38,828 bases of DNA from a virus: positions 1 to 38,828 of IMG/VR virus record IMGVR_UViG_3300013285_000031; one strand, written 5' to 3'. The notes under the pieces are model-generated. The model was given only the letters and a program-made list of their open reading frames with translations, searched no databases and was not told the origin of the DNA. Below are positions 32,504 to 38,191 of this stretch, one piece after another; position 1 is the stretch's first letter, and each line of letters opens with the position of its first letter. The position numbers were made by a program, and so were the translations under genes.

Positions 32504-32680
32504 TTACTTATCCTTTCCTAGTGCATCATCAATGTATTTATCTGCATATTCATGAGCTAATTGAGTAACAACAGTATTAGACCTGCGACAAATAAAAGGT
32601 AAATCTTGATTATGATTGTCACGTAACTATCTATACCGTTCAGCATCTTTAACAATATCAGACTCTAAATCTTCCATCAT
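32504..32680 (-). pseudogene. Small gene interrupted by an in-frame TAG
   Basis: A frame of 58 codons from ATG 32680 is broken by TAG at codon 18 (32627-32629), after MMEDLESDIVKDAERYR. It continues without another stop as LRDNHNQDLPFICRRSN to VTQLAHEYADKYIDDALG and TAA. The downstream part looks like a real small phage protein (FICRRxN, LAHEYA). Several other genes here use TAG as a normal stop, so genome-wide recoding is unlikely. It is either a nonsense-mutated gene or one using suppression. Confidence 0.6.
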
Positions 32681-33000
32681 TTTGTTTTCCCTGTTAAGTT
32701 AGTTATGTCTAACATTTCAGGCTAAAATTGAACCAAATGTGTGGACTAGCTAACCTTTTTAACGCTTTTGTTATATAAGTTACGACTTTCTGTTACATGT
32801 AACGCTTTCGTTATCATTCATTCTTTACTATCTGTAAATCTAATTGCCATAATGTAAAGTATGCTTTACTTTTTGCAGACAATGCTCACCCCATATGCCT
32901 CAAACCTAATGCTAGTGTGTGTGTTTAAAGATATATCAAATAGTCGCTAAAGTATATAAATGTATCTATAAACTAGCTTTAAAGCCCTTTAAGTACATAT
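32681..33000. other. Non-coding gap with direct repeats and small palindromes
   Basis: No convincing gene is seen in these 320 bp. The gap contains two 15-bp direct repeats TAACGCTTTYGTTAT (32760-32774 and 32800-32814, one mismatch, 40 bp apart), a 12-bp palindrome GTTACATGTAAC, and a 6-bp inverted repeat around 32854-32869. Only frames of 10-13 codons occur. It may hold operators or be part of an origin region. Confidence 0.5.
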
Positions 33001-33162
33001 TTATGGCTTTTCTGCTTCCTTCAACATCGTGCACACCCTGTTGTCTCGTATTGGGTACGCCACGAACCAAGCTTGCCATTGTACACTACTCTCTGCTGTG
33101 TATCTTAAACATTTTTCTTTCTCGGTACAGTCGCCACCCATACATTTTGTAAAATCTACCAT
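33001..33162 (-). CDS. Small cysteine-containing phage protein
   Basis: This is a 53-residue protein, MVDFTKCMGGDCTEKEKCLR at its start, with Cys7, Cys12, Cys18 and a later Cys44, followed by RYTAESSVQWQAWF. This C-x4-C-x5-C...C pattern with a YTA and an aromatic stretch is familiar from small phage proteins and may bind zinc or iron. AGGAG lies 6 nt before the ATG. It stands directly downstream of the long inverted repeat. The function is unknown. Confidence 0.75.
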   Translation of the reverse strand: MVDFTKCMGGDCTEKEKCLRYTAESSVQWQAWFVAYPIRDNRVCTMLKEAEKP

Positions 33163-33180
33163 GATGTTCTCCTAAAATTT

Positions 33181-33294
33181 GTACCCCTTGTACCACTTGT
33201 ACCCCTTACTTTACTATTTTTAAAAAAATTTAAAAAAATAATAAAATATATACAGATAGACTTAAATGAGGGGTACAAGTGGTACAAGGGGTAC
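33181..33294. repeat. Iteron-bearing 26-bp inverted repeat around an AT-rich core (origin candidate)
   Basis: The arms 33181-33206 and 33269-33294 are perfect inverted repeats. Each arm is made of three 9-bp units GTACCMCTT in tandem. The 62-bp spacer is almost pure A and T, with a long A/T tract (33216-33250). Iterons flanking an AT-rich unwinding region are typical of replication origins. The same DNA transcribed from the minus strand would form a long RNA stem, so RNase III processing is an alternative. Confidence 0.6.
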
Positions 33295-33312
33295 CCGCAG
33301 ATAGAATTGGCT

Positions 33313-33525
33313 TTAAGTTTCGTCTGTAAGTCCTTGTTTTATATCATGTGCCAATTTAGTCGCTAAAATGCTGTTTACCCAAGCCCTAAAGTTTTTAACC
33401 GTTTCCTCCGTGTGCTCATCATTTTCATCCCATACTGCCGAGATAATAAACGTACCATCGTCCTCATAGACGTCAATACTTGATAAGTACCCATCAGCGT
33501 CGTACATGTCTTTTAAATTATTCAT
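33313..33525 (-). CDS. Hypothetical small acidic protein
   Basis: This is a 70-residue protein of unknown function. Two ATG codons stand in tandem (33528 and 33525). The second is better spaced (6 nt) from GGAGG. The sequence is acidic with beta-strand character (LSSIDVYEDDGTFIISAVWD) and ends in a helix. It overlaps the sigma factor gene by about 8 bp, implying coupled expression. Confidence 0.62.
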   Translation of the reverse strand: MNNLKDMYDADGYLSSIDVYEDDGTFIISAVWDENDEHTEETVKNFRAWVNSILATKLAHDIKQGLTDET

Positions 33526-34081
33526 CATTGTCCTCCATAAATAGTGCGTCCTCCATCTGATCTAGTGACTCCGGTTCGTGTGTGATGAGTGTCTTAAACT
33601 CCATCACCATGTCTTCCGAGATCCCCATCGCTGTTGCGATCTCTATCGCCTTAGGCTTGCGCCCAAGTGTGTTGGTAAGTGTCCGCTCTGTGTACCGCAT
33701 CTTCTTAACAGATTGCATGACGTTCACCGGTAGTCTAATCATATTGGCCGTGTTATCTAGCTCCCTACTTACACCGCGCTCTATGAAAGACTTGGCGTAG
33801 GTAGCAAACCGAGCATTGTTGGAGGGTATCCACCGCTTGGCCGATATAATCAACTGTTCATTGCCCATGGATATCAAGTCCTCCGATGACATGTTACCAT
33901 GCTTCCATGCCGTCATCTTGCTTACGATGTACACAACAAACCTTAGATTATGGTGTACCAATTTATCTAAGGCCTGTGTGTCACCTCCCTGTATTAGTTC
34001 GGCCAGTCTGTGCTCCTCTTCAATTGGCAGTACATTGTACTTGTACAGGGACTGTAGGTAGTCATTTAAGATATCGCTCAT
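33518..34081 (-). CDS. Sigma-70 family factor lacking region 4
   Basis: This is a 187-residue sigma-like protein. Region 1.2 is clear (DYLQSLYKYNVLPIEEEHRL, AELIQGGD). Region 2 follows (HHNLRFVVYIVSKM, EDLISMGNEQLIISAKRW, ARFATYAKSFIERGVSREL, then MIRLPVN), which covers core binding and -10 recognition. Region 3 is seen as KKMRYTERTLTNTLGRKPKA and IATAMGIS. The protein ends in an acidic tail, with no region 4 to read a -35 box. It should redirect host RNA polymerase to promoters defined mainly by a -10-type element. The four TGYATTAGTATA sites are candidates (inference). Confidence 0.88.
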   Translation of the reverse strand: MSDILNDYLQSLYKYNVLPIEEEHRLAELIQGGDTQALDKLVHHNLRFVVYIVSKMTAWKHGNMSSEDLISMGNEQLIISAKRWIPSNNARFATYAKSFIERGVSRELDNTANMIRLPVNVMQSVKKMRYTERTLTNTLGRKPKAIEIATAMGISEDMVMEFKTLITHEPESLDQMEDALFMEDNDE

Positions 34082-34093
34082 TTAGGCCTTAGG

Positions 34094-34297
34094 TTAATTA
34101 AAATCTTGATTATACTCCTCCCATTGCTCCTCTGTCAAGTACTCACCGAGTACCACACCGAAGGCTTGTATTAGCATGATACGTTCGTGGTCATCAATCG
34201 CCCATGTGCTAGTCCTTAAATACGTGTGGTAAGATTTTAATGACCCCACCACCATCGCTTCTAATTGTTCACCCGTGATATCTATCTCTAATTTCAT
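34094..34297 (-). CDS. Hypothetical small phage protein
   Basis: This is a 67-residue protein of unknown function (MKLEIDITGEQLEAMVVGSL, ERIMLIQAFGVVLGEYLTEE). It lies 12 bp before the sigma gene and has GGGGA upstream of its ATG. It is soluble, acidic and helical. Confidence 0.65.
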   Translation of the reverse strand: MKLEIDITGEQLEAMVVGSLKSYHTYLRTSTWAIDDHERIMLIQAFGVVLGEYLTEEQWEEYNQDFN

Positions 34298-34308
34298 CTT
34301 AGTTCCCC

Positions 34309-34404
34309 TTATCTATATGTGACTACAAAAATTAATACAATGATTGCTATGATTTGTATAAAGGACGCACCATGGTGCCCCTTTGGTTGCCCGTGGTGGC
34401 TCAT
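34309..34404 (-). CDS. Tiny single-span membrane protein
   Basis: This is a 31-residue protein with a His-rich start (MSHHGQPKGHHGAS) and one membrane helix (FIQIIAIIVLIFVVTY). The ATG overlaps the previous stop as ATGA. It is the third of three linked tiny genes. The function is unknown. Confidence 0.55.
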   Translation of the reverse strand: MSHHGQPKGHHGASFIQIIAIIVLIFVVTYR

Positions 34405-34526
34405 TTATAATCCCACAAATTATGCTCTAGTAAAATCTCGTCTAGGTTGTCCTCTTCGTAATGTACTGCCTCATCTATCTGCCATGGTTCTGGCACAAAG
34501 TCGTCCACACTAAAAATGTCGTCCAT
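34401..34526 (-). CDS. Tiny acidic protein
   Basis: This is a 41-residue, strongly acidic protein (MDDIFSVDDFVPEPWQIDEA, HYEEDNLDEILLEHNLWDYK). AGGAG lies 8 nt upstream, inside the preceding tiny gene. A DNA-mimic or inhibitor role is conceivable from the charge, but there is no homology evidence. Confidence 0.55.
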   Translation of the reverse strand: MDDIFSVDDFVPEPWQIDEAVHYEEDNLDEILLEHNLWDYK

Positions 34527-34527
34527 G

Positions 34528-34599
34528 CTATCTGCTCCTTATGTCATTAATAATACAAGCCACCGCGTAAACACCTACTAAAATAAAAACGAATGTCAT
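34528..34599 (-). CDS. Tiny membrane peptide
   Basis: This is a 23-residue peptide consisting mostly of one membrane helix (FVFILVGVYAVACII) and a charged end. The ATG overlaps the stop of the 34596 gene as ATGA, and its own end contains the binding site of the next gene. It may act mainly in translational coupling. Confidence 0.45.
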   Translation of the reverse strand: MTFVFILVGVYAVACIINDIRSR

Positions 34600-34853
34600 G
34601 CCGAGTACTCCTCATATTGGCGGATCTTGGACTGTTTGTACTCCGCGACGCGCTCATTGAATGAAACAGCTTTACCCTGTTTACGTAATGCTTGGCACAG
34701 TAGTGGTAGGTCGCTGTCCTCCTCTAAGTATGCGTACACATCGCGCTGATAACTGTACTTGCTGATGTCCTTGGCAATGCCTAGACGCTCTAGCAATGCC
34801 TTTTTACATTTACCCCAAGCGTGTCCGCTGTCACTGTAGATAGTAATCTGCAT
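34596..34853 (-). CDS. Conserved small phage protein
   Basis: This is an 85-residue protein of unknown function. The opening MQITIYSDSGHAWGKCKK with KYSYQRDVYAYLEEDSDLPL is a pattern I know from many phage hypothetical proteins. The ATG overlaps the preceding stop by 1 nt (TAATG). Confidence 0.72.
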   Translation of the reverse strand: MQITIYSDSGHAWGKCKKALLERLGIAKDISKYSYQRDVYAYLEEDSDLPLLCQALRKQGKAVSFNERVAEYKQSKIRQYEEYSA

Positions 34854-35062
34854 TATTGTATCTCCTTGGCTAAGTCTTGTCCGCTGATGTTTTTAATCCA
34901 CCCATGTCCCGATAATCCAGTGTCCCATTTTTCAATGTGTACTCCGTTTTCTCCCCACATAATCTCAATGTCACAAGCTCCTGTCTTCAAAGCTTCCACC
35001 ACTTTATTCTTTACTTGCTGTTTAGATGGTTTGCGTCCGGTAAACATATATTCATATTCCAT
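34853..35062 (-). CDS. Hypothetical small phage protein
   Basis: This is a 69-residue protein. The ATG at 35062 is chosen because AGGAG stands 8 nt upstream, and the frame from 35086 would overlap the previous gene. It begins with MEYEYMFTGRKPSKQQVKNK and contains the beta-type segment CDIEIMWGENGVHIEKWD. The function is unknown. Confidence 0.65.
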   Translation of the reverse strand: MEYEYMFTGRKPSKQQVKNKVVEALKTGACDIEIMWGENGVHIEKWDTGLSGHGWIKNISGQDLAKEIQ

Positions 35063-35073
35063 TATGTATTCTC

Positions 35074-35259
35074 CTAATTTGGGCAATAGTCAGAGTCAAG
35101 TGCTTCATCAAAAGCCAAGGCTTTATCAGAAAATTCTCTAAGCATTGCTAGTACTTCTTCCTCTGAAAAATCTCTGTTAATTGCATCGTCACCGAAAGCA
35201 ATTTCGTATACTAGCTCTTTAAAGCTAGCATCATTCCAAAATTCAAATCCTTTGCTCAT
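35074..35259 (-). CDS. Hypothetical small acidic protein
   Basis: This is a 61-residue acidic helical protein (FKELVYEIAFGDDAINRDFS, EEEVLAMLREFSDKALAF) of unknown function. GGAG lies before the ATG. It is codirectional with tightly spaced small genes. Confidence 0.62.
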   Translation of the reverse strand: MSKGFEFWNDASFKELVYEIAFGDDAINRDFSEEEVLAMLREFSDKALAFDEALDSDYCPN

Positions 35260-35277
35260 TTTGTAATCTCCTTTGGT

Positions 35278-35451
35278 TTAGTCAAAGCTTTCTCTGTTAT
35301 CTAAAAACCTCAATTTAATATTTAATTCTAATCTATCGCTAAATGTTTCGTCCAATGTAAATGGATATATTTCACCATCTGCCCAAACAAACACCGAGAC
35401 GTCCTTATTATCAAGAGCTTGTAGCTCTTCTATCAATTCATAGATTGTCAT
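35278..35451 (-). CDS. Hypothetical small phage protein
   Basis: This is a 57-residue protein starting MTIYELIEELQALDNKDVSV, a start type common in small phage proteins. The ATG at 35451 is chosen for GGAGG 6 nt upstream. It is predicted to be a mixed helix-strand protein. The overlap with the upstream gene is 14 bp. Confidence 0.62.
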   Translation of the reverse strand: MTIYELIEELQALDNKDVSVFVWADGEIYPFTLDETFSDRLELNIKLRFLDNRESFD

Positions 35452-35626
35452 AATCTGCCTCCTCGTTATCACCATCAAAATTACTCATTAGGTTGGCAAT
35501 CGTATCCTCTGAATACAATTCCATTAGCTCCTCTACTAGTTCAGACTGTGGACAGTCTAGTAGTAGGTCATACAATTGGTCTAGCTTGTCCACTCCGTAC
35601 TTACCCTCTATGTCTTTAAGCTTCAT
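35438..35626 (-). CDS. Hypothetical small acidic protein
   Basis: This is a 62-residue acidic helical protein (LYDLLLDCPQSELVEELMEL) of unknown function. Its start overlaps the preceding stop as ATGA. GAGG lies 9-12 nt before the ATG. Confidence 0.62.
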   Translation of the reverse strand: MKLKDIEGKYGVDKLDQLYDLLLDCPQSELVEELMELYSEDTIANLMSNFDGDNEEADYDNL

Positions 35627-35817
35627 TTTATAATCCTCTTAACTGATGTTGATAGAATATTGCAGTCGCTATTAATCTCATAGTCTCTGCCCTCAGCGCA
35701 TGTTGGACAATTGTTTTTAGATACCTCCAACAATGCCTTGGTGTGTGAGTCTGCCTCTACTGTATACCACACACTTACCTCACACATTACCATCTGTCTT
35801 ACTTCATATTTAGCCAT
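35623..35817 (-). CDS. Hypothetical small protein (MAKYEV family)
   Basis: This is a 64-residue protein beginning MAKYEVRQMVMCEVSVWYTV, probably a beta-strand-rich small fold with a CPTC pair. The ATG at 35817 follows GAGG and replaces the ORF start at 35832. Its first 21 bases recur exactly at 36233-36253, where they start a chimeric frame. Confidence 0.65.
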   Translation of the reverse strand: MAKYEVRQMVMCEVSVWYTVEADSHTKALLEVSKNNCPTCAEGRDYEINSDCNILSTSVKRIIK

Positions 35818-35821
35818 GATG

Positions 35822-36130
35822 TTAAACCTCAAATTCGTTAATAATAGAGTGTACTAACACTGGCGCGCTGTCAGTATTGCCCCCAATGTGCCAGTTTGTT
35901 ATTGCACCTACTGGCAATCCCTTAGCACCACAATAATTGCGTCCATCCTTGTAATTATAGACTGTGGCAATTCTTCCGTCGTCAAACTCGATGTCCCACT
36001 CGGCATCGGATTTGTACTCGTCACCGGTGCTTGGCTCGCCAAGGTATTTCACTAACGTATCATAGTCAGTAGTAATGTACCCTCGTAATGATGTGCCATT
36101 GATGTTGACATTTTGTGTTGAGTATTTCAT
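35822..36130 (-). CDS. Conserved phage protein
   Basis: This is a 102-residue protein with GTSLRGYITTDYDTLVKYLG followed by EWDIEFDDGRIATVYNYKDG and WHIGG, a pattern I recognise from phage hypothetical proteins of unknown function. It is transcribed from promoter P2. The leader carries the conserved GGATACA element before ATG. Confidence 0.75.
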   Translation of the reverse strand: MKYSTQNVNINGTSLRGYITTDYDTLVKYLGEPSTGDEYKSDAEWDIEFDDGRIATVYNYKDGRNYCGAKGLPVGAITNWHIGGNTDSAPVLVHSIINEFEV

Positions 36131-36155
36131 GTTATGTATCCATTGTTGATTAGTG

Positions 36156-36193
36156 AGTCTTAATTATAAAACACAATTAAGACTCTGTGTAAA
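36156..36193 (-). promoter_or_regulatory. Sigma-70-type promoter P2 with inverted repeat
   Basis: TTTACA (36188-36193) and TATAAT (36163-36168) are separated by 19 bp (18 if TTACAC is the -35). The 15-base flanks around both boxes are identical to promoter P1 at 37723-37753. A perfect 11-bp inverted repeat (36155-36165 with 36175-36185) overlaps the -10 region and may be an operator. Confidence 0.72.
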
Positions 36194-36252
36194 TTATTTG
36201 CGTACCACAAAGCCTGTTTGATCTTGTCGTGCCTTACTTCATATTTAGCCAT
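36160..36252 (-). pseudogene. Chimeric fragment ORF at a recombination scar
   Basis: This is a 30-codon frame. Its first seven codons (MAKYEVR) duplicate the start of the gene at 35817. The rest is the 3' end of the Gp88-family gene copied in a shifted frame. GGAGG precedes the ATG inside the end of the zinc-ribbon gene. It is best read as a recombination by-product rather than a functional gene. Confidence 0.6.
36194..36229. repeat. 36-bp direct repeat, copy 1
   Basis: This repeat matches 36674-36709 with one mismatch (29 bp exact at 36201-36229). It is a duplicated 3' end of the Gp88-family gene, including its TAA, 480 bp downstream of the original. Confidence 0.9.
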
Positions 36253-36610
36253 GGTGTATTACCTCCGTATCATTAAAATCATCATCACATTTTAGGCAGT
36301 AATGTTGGTAGCCCTCTGTTACAATTTTACCTTGCTGTAGAATACTACCACACTTTGGGCACTTAGGTTTGCCTGTCAGCACCTCCTTGGTGATTACCTT
36401 GTACTTTGCGTAGTCTGCTGTTTGGTCTTTGACCTCATATACTGTGACATTTAAATCTTCGTCCTCGTTCTCTTGGTAAACGTTGATGTCGTATCCATCA
36501 TTGTCGTTTACCATGACGGCATCCCATTCGTCTATGCCTTTGCCGTCATAGTTCTCTAGCATCTCTTGCGCCTTGGCAATTATCCTAGGCAATTCGTTAT
36601 CAATATTCAT
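36245..36610 (-). CDS. Zinc-ribbon phage protein
   Basis: This is a 121-residue protein. The N-terminal ~80 residues are acidic (WDAVMVNDNDGYDINVYQEN). The C-terminal part is a zinc ribbon with KPKCPKCGSILQQG and YCLKCDDDF. It lies between a terminator and the direct-repeat scar, so it may be an inserted cassette. AAGGAG precedes the ATG. The role is unknown. Confidence 0.7.
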   Translation of the reverse strand: MNIDNELPRIIAKAQEMLENYDGKGIDEWDAVMVNDNDGYDINVYQENEDEDLNVTVYEVKDQTADYAKYKVITKEVLTGKPKCPKCGSILQQGKIVTEGYQHYCLKCDDDFNDTEVIHHG

Positions 36611-36628
36611 TCTGTATTCTCCTTAGTA

Positions 36629-36667
36629 TAAAAAAGTGTGGTAATAACTTTGGATAATTACCACACT
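36629..36667 (-). terminator. Rho-independent terminator after the Gp88-family gene
   Basis: On the minus strand, an 11-bp perfect stem (AGTGTGGTAAT with ATTACCACACT, 11-nt loop) is followed by TTTTTATA, so the T-run is six long with the stem's last base. It lies between the Gp88-family gene and the zinc-ribbon gene. Confidence 0.75.
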
Positions 36668-36673
36668 ATAAAC

Positions 36674-36709
36674 TTATTTACGTACCACAAAGCCTGTTTG
36701 ATCTTGTCG
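36674..36709. repeat. 36-bp direct repeat, copy 2
   Basis: This is the original copy, forming the last codons of the Gp88-family gene. Together with copy 1 it bounds a 480-bp segment. Confidence 0.9.
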
Positions 36710-37378
36710 AGCTTTGCCCTTGGCATACAAAGCCACCACCACACCTCTTGGCTCTGTGTGACGGATGTCGCTGTTGTCACCACCAATCACGTCAGTAAAC
36801 ATGAATGTCTTCGGTATGTTCTCTGCCTTGTCAAACACCACAGCAATGCGTGATAGTGCGCTATTGGCATTCGCTTTAGCTACCAATGGCGCAAAGCTTT
36901 TAACCCCGCTGTATGAGAATGTAAGGTCATAGTTTGCCGGTATGTTTTTGCGTGTCGGCAACTTGGTATAATCATAGAATGCTAGTGTTGGAAAATGCTC
37001 AAAAATGTTTAGTCCACCATAGTACACATTCTCATAGGCAATGTCTGACGTGCCGTTTAAGCGTACCAATGGTGTCAATCCCATGCGCTGTGCCTTGCGC
37101 TGTAATGCCTTGATTGACCACACTAGGTCATCCATGAATGCCTCGCGCTCCTCAAAGAAGCGCTTAGTCTTGGCAATACGTGCCTTTTGTACAGCAGACA
37201 TTGCTCCACGTCCGGCAGTATAGAGACAGGCTGTCTCACATCCTGCAAGCTTGGCAGACGGGCACACTTGGTATCCGCTAATGTCAGATGGTGACATATA
37301 CAGGATGCCTGTTAAGAAGCCGAGTTTAAGACCTTTGACAGTCTTGGCATCGGCATTGGATGATAGTAGGTTTTTCAT
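36674..37378 (-). CDS. Gp88-family phage protein
   Basis: This is a 234-residue protein of the phage Gp88 type (mycobacteriophage gene 88-like). The conserved pattern is visible: KTVKGLKLGFLTGILYMSPS, GYQVCPSAKLAGC, ETACLYTAGRGAM, then RIAKTKRFFEEREAFMDDLV and LVRLNGTSDIAYE. Cys39, Cys47 and Cys51 may form a metal or Fe-S site. The molecular function is not established. Its leader is the 3' product of hammerhead ribozyme 1. Its 3' end is duplicated at 36194. Confidence 0.85.
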   Translation of the reverse strand: MKNLLSSNADAKTVKGLKLGFLTGILYMSPSDISGYQVCPSAKLAGCETACLYTAGRGAMSAVQKARIAKTKRFFEEREAFMDDLVWSIKALQRKAQRMGLTPLVRLNGTSDIAYENVYYGGLNIFEHFPTLAFYDYTKLPTRKNIPANYDLTFSYSGVKSFAPLVAKANANSALSRIAVVFDKAENIPKTFMFTDVIGGDNSDIRHTEPRGVVVALYAKGKARQDQTGFVVRK

Positions 37379-37398
37379 ATTGTATCCTTGTTAGGTTT

Positions 37399-37450
37399 GT
37401 ATAAGACTGCCTCTCGGCAGTTTCGGCTCGTGAAGCCTCGTCAGTTATAC
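37399..37450 (-). ncRNA. Hammerhead ribozyme, type I, copy 1
   Basis: Read 5' to 3' on the minus strand, the elements are: stem I strand GUAUAA; core CUGACGA; stem II GGCU with loop UCACG and AGCC; core GAAA; stem III CUGCC with loop GAGA and GGCAG; then UC; and stem I strand UUAUAC. Every invariant core base is present, and the cleavage triplet is GUC. Cleavage is predicted between 37405 and 37404. The 5' stem I strand contains the stop codon TAA of the preceding gene. The 3' product forms the leader of the Gp88-family gene. Confidence 0.92.
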
Positions 37451-37693
37451 TGTGATTGTAACACCATCTACCTTAACACTTTTGATGGTGTCCTTGTTGA
37501 CTGCGCGGTATCCCTTGTCAGCCATGCTGTAGATAATGATGAAACTATCATCTAGTGTACGCTTGCCACCGGCTAAGTGCTTCTTAACATTTAGTAGTCC
37601 GTTAATGGTGCGCTCTGTGCCGTCTTTCTTCATAAATGTGATAGTCATAAATTTGTTGCTGTTTAGATCTATGAAACTTGAGATGTTTGACAT
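37445..37693 (-). CDS. Conserved small phage protein
   Basis: This is an 82-residue protein of unknown function, rich in beta strands (FMTITFMKKDGTERTINGLL, NVKKHLAGGKRTLDDSF, KGYRAVNKDTIKSV), a pattern common among phages and possibly SH3-like. It is driven by promoter P1. Its stop codon is part of hammerhead ribozyme 1. AAAAGGATACAAA precedes the ATG. Confidence 0.75.
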   Translation of the reverse strand: MSNISSFIDLNSNKFMTITFMKKDGTERTINGLLNVKKHLAGGKRTLDDSFIIIYSMADKGYRAVNKDTIKSVKVDGVTITV

Positions 37694-37715
37694 TTTGTAT
37701 CCTTTTCGTTTGTTG

Positions 37716-37753
37716 AGTCTTAATTATACAGGTCAATTTATGACCTGTGTAAA
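37716..37753 (-). promoter_or_regulatory. Sigma-70-type promoter P1 with spacer palindrome
   Basis: TTTACA (37748-37753) and a consensus TATAAT (37723-37728) are separated by 19 bp (18 if TTACAC is the -35). The spacer holds a perfect 8-bp inverted repeat ACAGGTCA with TGACCTGT (37728-37748), an operator candidate. The flanks match P2. It lies just after the stop of the 38028 gene and drives the 37693 gene. Confidence 0.78.
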
Positions 37754-37758
37754 TTATT

Positions 37759-38028
37759 TTAATCCTCGTCAATATAAGATAATTTATAATCAATCACAGT
37801 AAATTCTCCGTTTACTCCCCGAGTCATAAATGATTTTAGCTCGTCTTCACCCGTAGTAAAATAAAAAATATACTCGTCTGATATCCCCCAATGGTCGGCA
37901 ATGATGTCTCCATTATCGTCTAGTGTATCCTCGAGACCTTCACCAAAAGAAAAATATGCCATGTCCTTAATTTCTTTTGTGTCATCCCATTGAAAGCTTG
38001 CCCATGCACCAATTGCTTTTTTAGTCAT
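37759..38028 (-). CDS. Hypothetical acidic phage protein
   Basis: This is an 89-residue acidic protein (IKDMAYFSFGEGLEDTLDDN, GISDEYIFYFTTGEDELKSF) of unknown function. GGAGGTG, within the end of the preceding tiny gene, stands 6-8 nt before the ATG. Promoter P1 begins right after its stop. Confidence 0.68.
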   Translation of the reverse strand: MTKKAIGAWASFQWDDTKEIKDMAYFSFGEGLEDTLDDNGDIIADHWGISDEYIFYFTTGEDELKSFMTRGVNGEFTVIDYKLSYIDED

Positions 38029-38032
38029 GATA

Positions 38033-38170
38033 TTACACCTCCTCGTCGTCTGTTGTTGGGTATATCTCTATGCAAGTGTCGCTAGAGTATACATCATTGT
38101 CGATGCCCGAGCCTGATACGCTGTAGCTATACAGTTTCTCGGCTGTGTCGTTTAGTTTAATTGATGTCAT
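38033..38170 (-). CDS. Tiny acidic protein downstream of hammerhead ribozyme 2
   Basis: This is a 45-residue protein (MTSIKLNDTAEKLYSYSVSG, DNDVYSSDTCIEIYPTTDDE). GAGGATACAACAGC precedes the ATG. It is the first gene of the RNA released by cleavage of ribozyme 2. The function is unknown. Confidence 0.6.
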   Translation of the reverse strand: MTSIKLNDTAEKLYSYSVSGSGIDNDVYSSDTCIEIYPTTDDEEV

Positions 38171-38191
38171 GCTGTTGTATCCTCTTGGTTT

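Noticed and set aside
36620-36632. CCTTAGTATAAAA similar to the promoter-like motif
   Set aside because: It matches only TTAGTATA on the plus strand. No plus-strand gene follows, and on the minus strand it is the AAGGAG binding site of the zinc-ribbon gene.
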